Source: Gemmatimonadota bacterium
GTDB taxonomy: Bacteria > Gemmatimonadota > Gemmatimonadetes > Gemmatimonadales > GWC2-71-9
Assembly: GCA_016209985.1 (NCBI GenBank)
Contig: JACQVB010000121.1
Span: 1-48,926, forward strand
Direction of reading: 5' to 3'
Length of the DNA stretch: 48,926 nt
Shown: one piece after another, positions 39,495 through 48,073 of the stretch
Layout of the letters: every line of letters begins with the position of its first letter
Numbering within the stretch: position 1 is the stretch's first letter
The notes under the pieces: model-generated
What the model saw: only the letters and a program-made list of their open reading frames with translations
What the model was told of the DNA's origin: nothing
Databases searched by the model: none
Position numbers and translations under genes: made by a program

Positions 39495-41255
39495 CTAGAC
39501 GCGGCCAAACCGGCGTTCCATTTCCTCACGGGGCAGTTGGACGATGGTGGGCCGGCCGTGCACGTCATGCGGCGGCAGCTCGCAGGCAAAGAGCCGCGCC
39601 AGGAGATCGTGAATCTCGTCCGGGTTCAGCATCTGCCCGGCCTTGATGGCCGCGCGGCACGCGTAGGTGGCGGCGAATCGCTCGAGCCGGTTGTGCCAGC
39701 CGCCGAATCGGCCACGCGCGAGATCGGCCGCCAGCTCCTCGAAGCAGCGCTTGGCGTCGAAGCGGGGATGCGGGTTCGGCACCGCGTGGACCGCGACGGT
39801 CCGCCCGCCGAAGGGCTCCACCTCAAAGCCTGCGCTCTCCAACAGGTCGCGATGTTGCTCGACCGCCTCGAGCTCCTCGGGCGTGAGATCCAGCGTGAGG
39901 GGCAGGAGCAATCGTTGAGCGGCCACCCCATCACCCGAGAGCTGCGCCATCGTGCGCTCATACAGAATGCGCTCATGCGCCGAGTGCTGGTCCACGATCG
40001 CGACGCCTTCGGGAGTCTCGAAGAGAAGGTAGGTGGCGAAGACCTGAAGGACGGTGCGCGGGAGCACCCACGGAGTCTCGCTGAGGGGCGAGCGACGTTC
40101 CTCAAACAGGGAGTCGATGCTGGACGGGTCGGCGGGTCGGCGGGTCGCAGATCCGAGCGCCGCCGATCCTTCGATCGAAGCCGGGGGTGATCCGTACAAC
40201 GCGTCATCCCGCCCCCACGACCCGCCGACCCGCCGACCCGCCGACCCGCCGACAACAGCAGAAGCATCCATCGGCTGGAGCGCCCCCCGCACCGCATCCA
40301 CCACCGCCCGCTCCACCAGCATCCGCTCACGAAACCGGACCTCCAGCTTGGCCGGGTGCACGTTGACGTCCACCGCGTCTCCCGGAAGCGCCAACGAGAG
40401 AAAAAGCGTGGGCCGGGCGCCGGGATGGATGGTGGCGCGGTAGCCGGCCTCCGCGGCGCGAATGAGAAAAGGATCGCGAAACGGACGACCATTGACGAAG
40501 AGGTACGCCTTTCGACCGCTCGGTCGCGCATCGGCCGGCCGCTGGATGAAGCCGCGCACGCTCACGTCGCCGAGATTGCGATCCACCGGAATGAGCTGCG
40601 AGACCAGATCGGTGCCGAACAACAGCGCGATCCGGTCGGCCACGCTGGACACCGGCGGCGCATCGAGCAGCACCCGGCCATCGCTGGTGAGCCGGAAATG
40701 GAGATCGAGGCGGGTGAGCGCGAGCGTGGTCAATGCCTCGACCGCCGCCCGCGTTTCGCTGCGTTGCGAGCGGAGAAACTTCCGCCGGGCGGGCGTATTA
40801 TAGAAGAGCTGTCGCACCGTGATGGTGGTGCCCTGTTGCCGTGCGGCAAGTTCGGGGCGGTGCACTTCCCCTCCCTGCACCGCAACCCGCGTTCCCTCGG
40901 CATTACCGGACGATGCGGTCTCCAGCTCGAAACGCGATACCGACGCGATCGCGGAGAGCGCTTCTCCCCGGAACCCATACGTCGGTACCCCGACCAGATC
41001 GCCCGCCGTCCGAATCTTGCTCGTGGCATGCCGTTCCACGGCGAGCAGCGCATCGTCACGGTCCATCCCGATGCCGTCATCGATGACCCGGACCAGTCCC
41101 CGCCCGCCGTCTTCCAGCTCCACGGTGATTGACGTGGCTCCCGCGTCCAATGCGTTCTCTACCAGCTCTTTGACCACCGACGCCGGGCGCTCCACCACCT
41201 CGCCCGCGGCGATCTGGTCGGCAACGTTGCGGGGCAAGAGAGCGATTTTGGGCAT
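39495..41255 (-). CDS. mutL: DNA mismatch repair protein MutL, repeat inserted in linker
   Basis: The 586-aa product. The N-terminal GHKL ATPase domain (about 1-325) opens IALLPRNVADQIAAGEVVER, with DDGIGM and the ATP lid TYGFRGEAL. The C-terminal dimerisation domain (about 410-586) contains DQHSAHERILYE, which fits the DQHx3Ex4E endonuclease motif, and ACRAAIKAG. The usual Cys-containing metal motif near the end reads DVHGRPT without its Cys, so nicking activity is uncertain. The linker (about 334-377, VGGSAGRRVGGSWG ... TRRPAD) is encoded by an inverted 8-bp tandem repeat. Start: ATG 41255, giving MPKIALLP; the frame is open to 41276. First gene of a mutL-miaA unit. Confidence 0.96.
   Translation of the reverse strand: MPKIALLPRNVADQIAAGEVVERPASVVKELVENALDAGATSITVELEDGGRGLVRVIDDGIGMDRDDALLAVERHATSKIRTAGDLVGVPTYGFRGEALSAIASVSRFELETASSGNAEGTRVAVQGGEVHRPELAARQQGTTITVRQLFYNTPARRKFLRSQRSETRAAVEALTTLALTRLDLHFRLTSDGRVLLDAPPVSSVADRIALLFGTDLVSQLIPVDRNLGDVSVRGFIQRPADARPSGRKAYLFVNGRPFRDPFLIRAAEAGYRATIHPGARPTLFLSLALPGDAVDVNVHPAKLEVRFRERMLVERAVVDAVRGALQPMDASAVVGGSAGRRVGGSWGRDDALYGSPPASIEGSAALGSATRRPADPSSIDSLFEERRSPLSETPWVLPRTVLQVFATYLLFETPEGVAIVDQHSAHERILYERTMAQLSGDGVAAQRLLLPLTLDLTPEELEAVEQHRDLLESAGFEVEPFGGRTVAVHAVPNPHPRFDAKRCFEELAADLARGRFGGWHNRLERFAATYACRAAIKAGQMLNPDEIHDLLARLFACELPPHDVHGRPTIVQLPREEMERRFGRV
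40125..40253. repeat. inverted 8-bp tandem repeat inside mutL
   Basis: Left arm 40125-40147 is three copies of CGGGTCGG-type units. Right arm 40218-40253 is 4.5 copies of the complement (CGACCCGC). The 23-base arms pair perfectly across 70 nt. It encodes the MutL linker in frame at present. Unit length 8 means each gain or loss of one unit shifts the reading frame. Confidence 0.92.
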
Positions 41256-41264
41256 GGTCACGCG

Positions 41265-41393
41265 AGCGCGGAACACGGAGCGTGGAGCTCGGAGCGGGGA
41301 GCGCGGAGCTGAAGGTCTGGCCTCACTCCGCGTTCCGAGCTCCGCACTCCGCGCTCAGCATCACTCCGAGCTCCACGCTCCGCGTTCCGCGCT
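41265..41393. repeat. inverted tandem-repeat hairpin between the bat operon and mutL
   Basis: Left arm 41265-41294 pairs with 41364-41393 at 29 of 30 positions. Inner parts (about 41291-41310 with 41336-41356) pair again, giving a long stem from GCGGAGC-type 7-mers. It fills almost the whole 139-bp gap between the batE stop (41395) and the mutL start (41255), both on the minus strand, and may serve as terminator or processing barrier. There is no obvious separate mutL promoter within it. Confidence 0.88.
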
Positions 41394-41394
41394 G

Positions 41395-42084
41395 TCACGG
41401 CACGCCTCCCAACGGGACGAGTTCGGCGCGCTGCACCCACCCTCGATCATTCCCCCGCCGCACCAGTACCCATCCGGCATAGCGCCGAAGCACTTCGACC
41501 GTGGCTCCTTCCGTCATGGCGCGCCGTGAGGTGGCGCTGGGAAACGGCGCGGCGCGCAATGAGGTGTTGTCGCGCCGGACCAGCGCTACCGGACGGGTAT
41601 ACCTCTCCGTCTTGCCCGCGCCGAACATGAGAACGATCAATCCGGCAACCATGAACGGCGCGGCATAGCGCAGCGGTCTCCTGAAGGCGACCAGGATCCA
41701 GGCGAACACCCAGAGAATCGCACCGACCAGCAGCGCCTCTCCCGGCGTCACTATCGAGACTGCACTCGCCGCCGCCGAATTGGCGTCGGGCGGCGGCACC
41801 AGTTTGAGTGCCTGCTGGATCATCCGGTCTCGCGGCGCCAGACGCGCTGCCCGGAGCCAGGCGACACGAGCCCCGGCTCTATCGCCCGCCCGATAGAGCG
41901 CGTTCCCCAGATTGTACCAGTGAGCCGGGACCTCGGGCTCGGCCGAGACACGGGCGGCGAAGCTGTCGGCCGCGGGCCGGAACGCACCCGCCCCATAGAG
42001 GTCTTCTGCGCTCTGCGCCAGGGCCGGCGCCGCCATGGCCAGCGACGCCAGCACCCACATCAGTACCTGCCACCGGCGCGTCAT
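41395..42084 (-). CDS. batE: BatE-like TPR/SH3 membrane protein
   Basis: The 229-aa product has a signal peptide (ends APALAQ) and TPR helices (about 27-95, PAHWYNLGNALYRAGDRAGA). Two membrane spans follow (about 112-160), then a C-terminal SH3-like domain (about 170-225, NTSLRAAPFPSATSRRAMTE and GWVLVRRGNDRGWV). TPR plus SH3 at the end of a VWA operon matches BatE of the Bacteroides aerotolerance cluster. Overlaps batD by 4 bp. Confidence 0.82.
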   Translation of the reverse strand: MTRRWQVLMWVLASLAMAAPALAQSAEDLYGAGAFRPAADSFAARVSAEPEVPAHWYNLGNALYRAGDRAGARVAWLRAARLAPRDRMIQQALKLVPPPDANSAAASAVSIVTPGEALLVGAILWVFAWILVAFRRPLRYAAPFMVAGLIVLMFGAGKTERYTRPVALVRRDNTSLRAAPFPSATSRRAMTEGATVEVLRRYAGWVLVRRGNDRGWVQRAELVPLGGVP

Positions 42085-43757
42085 GCGGCCGTACCGTTTC
42101 GTTCTTCCGGCAGTCCACCGGTCAGCGCGCGCAGGATCTCCTGCGTCTCTGCCGAAAGCTCCTGCGGATCACTCGTCCCACCGGGGCCGTAGACGGCATG
42201 GCGCAACCGGTCGCGTACCCGCGTGGCGTGGGCCGCGACGACGTGGTCGATCCCGGCCGCGCGCAACGCGTCGGCCAGTTGATCTCCTTCCCGAAGACCC
42301 GCGCTGGGAACCAGCCGCTCGAGGGTCGCGCGAAATTCCTGGTGCAAGCTTTGCAGCGGCCGCGGCCCCGACGGCGCTGGGCGTCGCCGGAGTCCGGCGA
42401 GCAGGCGCCTGGCACGAATCGCGCCCGCCGCGAGCGGAGCCCCGAACAGCAGTACCAGCAGGTAGACGGCAGGCCAGCCCAAGGGCGGAATCAGCGGGCG
42501 CTCGGCATCGGCCTTGAGCGGCGGCGGCTCCGCCCGTGCCGGCACCGCCGTGGCGCCTTCGCCGGCCACGATGTCCACCGGAGCCGCCCGCAACTCCCCG
42601 TAGCGCCGCAGGTCCAGGTCCAGGTAGGCGACGCTGACATCGCGAATTGAATGCACGCCGGCCGAATCGGGCACCACGAGGTAGGTGAACCGCTTGCTGC
42701 CGGCGATCCGGCCCTCTTCCATCTGGGTCCTGACCTCGGGGTCGCCCGGATAGACGCGCACCTCATCGGGCCAGCGGATGTGCGGCTCCGGCCAGAGCGC
42801 CACGTTACCCGATCCGGACAGCGTGAGGTTCACGGTGCTGGCGTCTCCCACCGCCACCGATCGGGGAGTGACTTCCAGCTGCATCCTGAGGTTCGAGGCC
42901 ACCAGGCCGGAGAACGGGCGCGGCCTTCCGGCGGCGGGCTGGTCGGTCACGGTGATGGTGACCGGGGCGCTTTCCGCCTCGTGGCGGAGCTCTCGAGAGA
43001 GAAACGAATAGGTGATGGGCAGCGAGTAGGCGACCTTGGCACGACCGATCGTCATGCGGCCGGGGGTGAAGGGAAAGACCACGGTGTGCAGCACATAGAG
43101 ATCGTACCAGCGCCCGCCGACGAAACGGGTGGCGGCAAGCCCGGTGGGCACCGGCTGCGGGTAGACCCACGCGCCGCGCAGATCGGCATCGGTGAGGGTT
43201 GGGGGCGTACGCAACTGCAGTCGGAGCTCCCGCGGGAACCACGCAGCCACCACGACATCGACCGGGGCGCCGACCATCACCTCGGCCGGCGACGCGATCG
43301 TTCCCACCGCCACCGTGCGAATCCCTTCCGGTGGCGGCATGTTCGCCAGCATCGTCCGCACCCGCGGGCTCAGCGCGATCGAGGCGTCGATGGGCCTCGC
43401 GGTGACTCGCAACGTGATCGGCGCCGTCTCGGCAAAGCGGTCGCCCTGCCGCACGCGAACCGGTCCCACCACGCCTTCACCCGCGTCGCGCGCGGTGAGC
43501 TGGATTTGCCGGGTGGTAATTCTGGTGGTCTCGCCCGCCTGGATGGACACCTGCGATTGCTCGCGAAGGCCGCGGCGATCCAGATTGGTAAGTGCCGGAT
43601 CGGCAATTTCCACCGGCTCGCTCCCGCGGGTCTCCACCCGGATGGTGAGGGTAACGACATCTCCCGCGGCGACCTCCCGCCGATCGACCTCGGCGCTCGC
43701 CTGCGGGATCGTCTGCTGCTGGACCGCCATCAGGGACACCACCAGCAGCGCGATCAC
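42081..43757 (-). CDS. batD: BatD-like beta-sandwich membrane protein
   Basis: The 558-aa product begins with a short signal (MIALLVVSLMAVQQQ). It has at least two periplasmic beta-sandwich domains (ASAEVDRREVAAGDVVTLTI; LEVTPRSVAVGDASTVNLTL) typical of BatD, and a membrane span about residue 420 (GWPAVYLLVLLFGAPLAAGA). A cytoplasmic helical tail ends the protein. The GTG start overlaps the batB-C stop. BatD proteins work with the VWA proteins in the inner membrane; in Bacteroides the cluster was linked to oxygen tolerance, elsewhere to stress or virulence. Confidence 0.88.
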   Translation of the reverse strand: MIALLVVSLMAVQQQTIPQASAEVDRREVAAGDVVTLTIRVETRGSEPVEIADPALTNLDRRGLREQSQVSIQAGETTRITTRQIQLTARDAGEGVVGPVRVRQGDRFAETAPITLRVTARPIDASIALSPRVRTMLANMPPPEGIRTVAVGTIASPAEVMVGAPVDVVVAAWFPRELRLQLRTPPTLTDADLRGAWVYPQPVPTGLAATRFVGGRWYDLYVLHTVVFPFTPGRMTIGRAKVAYSLPITYSFLSRELRHEAESAPVTITVTDQPAAGRPRPFSGLVASNLRMQLEVTPRSVAVGDASTVNLTLSGSGNVALWPEPHIRWPDEVRVYPGDPEVRTQMEEGRIAGSKRFTYLVVPDSAGVHSIRDVSVAYLDLDLRRYGELRAAPVDIVAGEGATAVPARAEPPPLKADAERPLIPPLGWPAVYLLVLLFGAPLAAGAIRARRLLAGLRRRPAPSGPRPLQSLHQEFRATLERLVPSAGLREGDQLADALRAAGIDHVVAAHATRVRDRLRHAVYGPGGTSDPQELSAETQEILRALTGGLPEERNGTAA

Positions 43758-45379
43758 CAGTCCTGCGCTCCGGTCGGCTCGTGCGACTGGCTCATGCGTC
43801 GCCGCTGCTGCTGGCGGGTGCGGCGTTCCTCTTCCGCCATGGAGTTGAGAATCTGCTCGGCCTGCGAGGCCGACAACCCGCCGCGCGGCTGCGGCCTCTC
43901 GGGAGGTTGCCCGACACCGCCTTGCGGGTTGGGATTCGGGGACGCGCCGCCTCCCTGCGGCGGAGACTGGCGGATCGCGAGCTCGAGGTTGCGCTTGGCC
44001 GCCTGGTCACCCGGCTTGAGCAACAACGCTTCCCGGTAGCGGCGGCGTGCCTCGGCCAGATAGCGCTCGCGGTTTGCCGAATCCCGGGCCGCGAGCCGCA
44101 GCTGCGCGAGACCCAGATTGTAGAGCGCCCCGAATCGAATCTCCGGATCGAGCGATTCCGCGGCACGTCCGAGCGCCGCAGTGACCAGCGCGCTGTCCCC
44201 GACCGCGAGTCCTGCCGTGCCCGCGTTGAGCCACGCGGTGTCCCCACCCCGGCCGGCCCGAACGTCTTCGATGTAACGCTCCGCGGCATGGCGAAAATCC
44301 CCCCGCTCCCACGCCGCATCGCCCGCATGCTTGAGGCCCTGCGCCCGTAGGACCCCCGGCGCGCCCGCGAGCAGCACCAGGACGATGAGTGCCGCCGTAC
44401 GGCGGGTGAGCGTGTGGAGCAGCAGGAGAGTGGACGCGATGAGCAGCGGAATCCATGCGCGAGGAACCCGGGACGCCGTCACCGCCGTGGCTTGGGGTGA
44501 GCGCTTGAACCCCAGCACCAGCTCGCGTACCGCGCCCGCCTGGTCCTTCAATCCCGCCGGAACCACCGCTCCCTGCGCGGCGTCGGCGATCGCGGTCAGC
44601 ACCGCGTCGCGGCGCCAGGTCTGCACCACCGTACCGTCGACGTCCCGCTGTTCGCCGATCACCGTGCCGTCCAGGGAGCGGAGGGGAATGGTGGTGGGCT
44701 CGCGCCCACCTTCGGCCACGAGGATGAGCCGGACTCCGTCCTGGCGCAGCTGCTCCGCCGCGGCGAGCACCTCGGGCAAGGAATCGTGCGCTTCGCCGTC
44801 GGTGAAGACCACCAGCACACGGTCCGCCACCTCCACGCCGCCCAGCAGGAGGCCCGACGCCTGAACCAGCACGCGGGTAAAGGCGGTCCCGCCGACGCTG
44901 GAGATGTCGGGATCGAGCCCTTCCACCAACAGCTGAAGCGCGCCGCCGTCCACCGTGAGCGGGGACATGATGAAGCTTTGGCCGGCGAAGGCGATCAGCC
45001 CGATCCGATCGGTGCCCAGGTCCTGGATCAGGCGCCGCGATTCGCGCTGCGCCCGGCCCAGGCGCGAGGGCGCTACGTCTTCGGCCAGCATGGAACGCGA
45101 GATATCGACCGCGATCACCAGGTTGAGCGCCTTCGACTCGGCCGAGACCGTGCGCCGTCCCCAGCGGGGACCGGAGAGCGCCACCGTCGCGAAGAAGGCC
45201 GCGAAGGCCGGCGTCACCCAGCCGTGCCGTCCCACGCCGTGCGCCAGCCGCCCCAGCTCCGGCGACCAGCGGATCGCGCGCGACACCCGGGCCCGCCGGG
45301 CAAACAGGGCGAGCACCGCGATGACGGCGGTGACCACCGGCGCCAGGTAGAGCAGGAGCGGCGAATCGAACGCGATCAT
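43754..45379 (-). CDS. batB: BatB-BatC fusion: VWA domain plus TPR
   Basis: The 541-aa product has two N-terminal spans (about 8-28 and 55-72). Then comes a VWA domain with MIDAS motif DISRSML (about 92-98) and TDGEAHD. A further span (about 305-325) and a TPR region (about 345-460, KHAGDAAWERGDFRHAAERY; YNLGLAQLRL) follow. The tail is rich in Pro/Gln/Gly (about 465-541). In many genomes batB (VWA) and batC (TPR) are separate genes; here one frame covers both. ATG 45379 overlaps the batA stop (ATGA); the frame is open to 45463 without support. Confidence 0.9.
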   Translation of the reverse strand: MIAFDSPLLLYLAPVVTAVIAVLALFARRARVSRAIRWSPELGRLAHGVGRHGWVTPAFAAFFATVALSGPRWGRRTVSAESKALNLVIAVDISRSMLAEDVAPSRLGRAQRESRRLIQDLGTDRIGLIAFAGQSFIMSPLTVDGGALQLLVEGLDPDISSVGGTAFTRVLVQASGLLLGGVEVADRVLVVFTDGEAHDSLPEVLAAAEQLRQDGVRLILVAEGGREPTTIPLRSLDGTVIGEQRDVDGTVVQTWRRDAVLTAIADAAQGAVVPAGLKDQAGAVRELVLGFKRSPQATAVTASRVPRAWIPLLIASTLLLLHTLTRRTAALIVLVLLAGAPGVLRAQGLKHAGDAAWERGDFRHAAERYIEDVRAGRGGDTAWLNAGTAGLAVGDSALVTAALGRAAESLDPEIRFGALYNLGLAQLRLAARDSANRERYLAEARRRYREALLLKPGDQAAKRNLELAIRQSPPQGGGASPNPNPQGGVGQPPERPQPRGGLSASQAEQILNSMAEEERRTRQQQRRRMSQSHEPTGAQDW

Positions 45380-46356
45380 GGCACCCGGACCACCATGAAG
45401 GCGGCAACCATGAGCTCCAATGCCAACGCCCCGAATCCCACCACCGCCGGGATCCGATACCACTCGTCCCGTTCCGTATAGACCGTGACGTGCACCGGCG
45501 CCTTCTCCAACCGATCGATCTGCTCGAAAATGCGGCGCAGCGCTTCGCTGTCGGTGGCGCGGAAGTACCGGCCGCCGGTGCTCGCGGCTACGTCACGCAA
45601 CAGATCTTCGTCGATCTGCACCGGCATCATCTCATAGCGGAGCTGGCCTTCCGGACTGCGACCGATCGGCAGCCGCGCCTCACCTTCGGTGCCGATGCCG
45701 ATGGTATAGATCTTGATGCCCAGCTCCGCCGCGGCCGCGGCCGCCGTCAGCGGGTCGATCCGGCCGCGATTGTTGACTCCGTCGGTGAGCAAGATGATGA
45801 CCTTGCTGGCCCCCGGCGCACGGCGCAGGCGGTTGGCGGATGTGGCGATCGCCGTCCCGATCGCGGTGCCGTCTTCCAATTCCCCGATCCGGATGTCCTG
45901 AATCGCCTGGTCCAGGACCGCATAATCCACCGTGATCGGCACGCGGGTCAGGGCCTCGCCAGCGAACGTCACCAGCGCAATGCGATCCGACGAGCGGCCC
46001 TTCACGAAGGCGGCCGACCGCTCCTTGGCCACGTCCAGCCGGTTCTGGGGAGCGAAGTCCTCGGCAAGCATGCTGCTGGAAACGTCCACCGCCAGCACGA
46101 TCGCGATGCCTTCCCGTGTCATCTCGCTGGTCGAGCTTCCCAGCTCCGGTCCCGCCGCCGCGATGATCCAGGCGGCCAGGGCGAGCGTGCGGAGCGCCGC
46201 CGGAAGCTCACCCAGCCAGCGACGCGCGCGGGCGACGCCCGAGAGCTGCCGGACGTCACTATAGCGGCCGGCCGGGCGCTTGCCGTGGAGCCGCCGGCGC
46301 CACCAGATAACGAGCAGCACCAGGAGCAGCAGGACCAGCGGGCGGGCGAAGCTCAC
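45376..46356 (-). CDS. batA: BatA-like VWA-domain membrane protein
   Basis: The 326-aa product. N-terminal span (FARPLVLLLLVLLVIWW), a second span about 55, then a VWA domain with complete MIDAS: DVSSSM (about 91-96), the Thr in ELEDGTAIGTAIA, and TDGVNNRG. C-terminal span (about 298-322). The GTG at 46356 overlaps the previous stop (GTGA) and starts the membrane anchor; an apparent upstream extension to 46527 is only the other gene's shadow. Acts with BatB in a membrane complex driven by the MoxR ATPase (family knowledge). Confidence 0.92.
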   Translation of the reverse strand: MSFARPLVLLLLVLLVIWWRRRLHGKRPAGRYSDVRQLSGVARARRWLGELPAALRTLALAAWIIAAAGPELGSSTSEMTREGIAIVLAVDVSSSMLAEDFAPQNRLDVAKERSAAFVKGRSSDRIALVTFAGEALTRVPITVDYAVLDQAIQDIRIGELEDGTAIGTAIATSANRLRRAPGASKVIILLTDGVNNRGRIDPLTAAAAAAELGIKIYTIGIGTEGEARLPIGRSPEGQLRYEMMPVQIDEDLLRDVAASTGGRYFRATDSEALRRIFEQIDRLEKAPVHVTVYTERDEWYRIPAVVGFGALALELMVAAFMVVRVP

Positions 46357-47180
46357 GAAGCGGACTTTTCGGGAAGCGCTTGGAGCAGCGCTCCCACCTG
46401 GCGCACGAGCGCGGCCACGTCGCCGGGAACCGCGGGAGCGAACCGCGCGCGCTCCAGGGCCCGCAGGGCATCGCTCAGATCGCGAAGCGGCCAATCCGGG
46501 CGCCGCCGCTCCAGCACGCCGATGCACTCTTCGGCCGAAAGCGCGCGATCGGCCTCGGGAGCGAGCTCGGCGATCCGGTTCCGCAGCCGGTCGGCAACTA
46601 CTGCGGCTACGGCACGGGCTTCGCCTGCGGCAATCCAGCGCTCCACCGGCGGCGCGGCCGGCGCGGCTGGCGCCGCCTCAGACTCACGCCGGCGACGACG
46701 TCTCCGGCGCGTCACGGCCCATCCGCCGGCGGCGAGCAGCACGGTGGCGGTGGCGACCAGGAGTGGTCGCGCATCGGTGGGATGCCGCGCGATAGGACCG
46801 AGCGAGCCGGCGGGCTGGGGCAGCGTGTCACCGGGCGGCAGTACGGATCGGACTGAAACCCAGGCCGTGTCCTCCGGCCGCAGTTCCACCCGCCCATCGC
46901 GATAGAGCAATTCGACCGGCGGGAGGCCCACCGGATGCCGCCCCGCCTCGAACATCGCGAAGGTGTACCGAACCATTATCCCTTTTCTCGTACGCAGCAT
47001 GATCGGCTCGGCGAGTGGCTCGATCAGCAGACTGGAGCCGAGCGGCTGCGCGCGGGCGCGGGCTTCCGCCGGAACGTCGATGGTGCGGGTGACCGTAATC
47101 GTGTCGCCCACCGTGGGCGCCGGAGGCGAGACCAGCAGCGCTCCGGCCTGCAGCAGGATACCGAGGGTCGCGACGCTCAT
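46353..47180 (-). CDS. membrane protein of the moxR-bat operon
   Basis: The 275-aa product has an N-terminal signal/anchor ([17 protein letters not shown]) and an extracytoplasmic beta domain (about 18-120, PTVGDTITVTRTIDVPAEAR, with BatD-like character). A membrane span (about 138-157) is followed by an Arg cluster and a helical cytoplasmic domain. It occupies the position usually held by a small DUF4381-type gene between DUF58 and batA. ATG 47180 overlaps the DUF58 stop; the frame is open further to 47402 as a shadow. Confidence 0.75.
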   Translation of the reverse strand: MSVATLGILLQAGALLVSPPAPTVGDTITVTRTIDVPAEARARAQPLGSSLLIEPLAEPIMLRTRKGIMVRYTFAMFEAGRHPVGLPPVELLYRDGRVELRPEDTAWVSVRSVLPPGDTLPQPAGSLGPIARHPTDARPLLVATATVLLAAGGWAVTRRRRRRRRESEAAPAAPAAPPVERWIAAGEARAVAAVVADRLRNRIAELAPEADRALSAEECIGVLERRRPDWPLRDLSDALRALERARFAPAVPGDVAALVRQVGALLQALPEKSAS

Positions 47181-48073
47181 CGGCTCATGCGTCGGGCGCG
47201 CAGCGCGAAGGCCCGGTGGAGCGCCTGCGCATAGGGCTGGTCGGTCCGGAGTGCCACGTGGTCGATGCCGATCTGTTGCAGCGCCCTCGCGCGCGCGCTG
47301 CGCACCTGCTCGGCCGCGGTGCGTAGCTTGATGCGGGCGTCGCGATCGGTGGTGTCCACCAGGATGCGCTGGCCGGTCTCGGCATCCTCCAGCTCCACCC
47401 ATCCCGCATCGGGAAGGTCCAGCTCGCGTGGATCATCGATGGTGATCGCCACCAGCTCGTGCTTGAGCGCCAGCCGCCGGAGGTCCCTTTCCCAATCCGC
47501 CGCCCGGAAATCGGACAGGACCACGATGATCGAGCGGTGTCGCAGGAGGCGTCCCGCGTACCGGAGCGCCGCGCCGAGGTTGGTGCCCTTCCCTTCCGGC
47601 TTGAACGCCAACAGGTCACGGATCACCCGGAGGGCGTGCAGGCGTCCCTTGGCCGGTCGCACCACATGGTCGATCCGATCGGAAAACACCGCCGCGCCGA
47701 TGCGGTCGTTGTGCCGAGCCGCCGCGAGGGCCAGCACCGCGGCCACTTCCACCGCCCGCTCTGACTTGAGGACGGGGCGGCCGAATTCCACCGAACCGGA
47801 CCGGTCCACCATCAGCAGCAGGGTCAGCTCGCGCTCTTCTTCGTACGTCTTCACGTACGGCATCGCCATCCGGGCCGACACGTTCCAGTCTATGGATCGG
47901 AAATCATCGCCGTGCTGGTAGGCGCGTACCTCGGCGAATTCGATGCCCTGGCCGCGAAACACGGAGCGGTATTCGCCGGAGAAGAGGGTGGTGACGAGGC
48001 GCCGAGTCCGGAGCTCGATCGCCTTCACCTGCCGCAGAATCTCGGGACTCACGCCCCGGACTTCGGAGGTCAC
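47177..48073 (-). CDS. DUF58 protein (VWA-like)
   Basis: The 298-aa cytoplasmic protein with the DUF58 signature [18 protein letters not shown] (about 52-69), followed by a VWA-like fold with MIDAS-type DRSGSVEFG (about 89-97) and [13 protein letters not shown]. It always partners MoxR ATPases; the likely job is an adaptor presenting clients. The GTG start overlaps the moxR stop (GTGA). Confidence 0.93.
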   Translation of the reverse strand: MTSEVRGVSPEILRQVKAIELRTRRLVTTLFSGEYRSVFRGQGIEFAEVRAYQHGDDFRSIDWNVSARMAMPYVKTYEEERELTLLLMVDRSGSVEFGRPVLKSERAVEVAAVLALAAARHNDRIGAAVFSDRIDHVVRPAKGRLHALRVIRDLLAFKPEGKGTNLGAALRYAGRLLRHRSIIVVLSDFRAADWERDLRRLALKHELVAITIDDPRELDLPDAGWVELEDAETGQRILVDTTDRDARIKLRTAAEQVRSARARALQQIGIDHVALRTDQPYAQALHRAFALRARRMSR

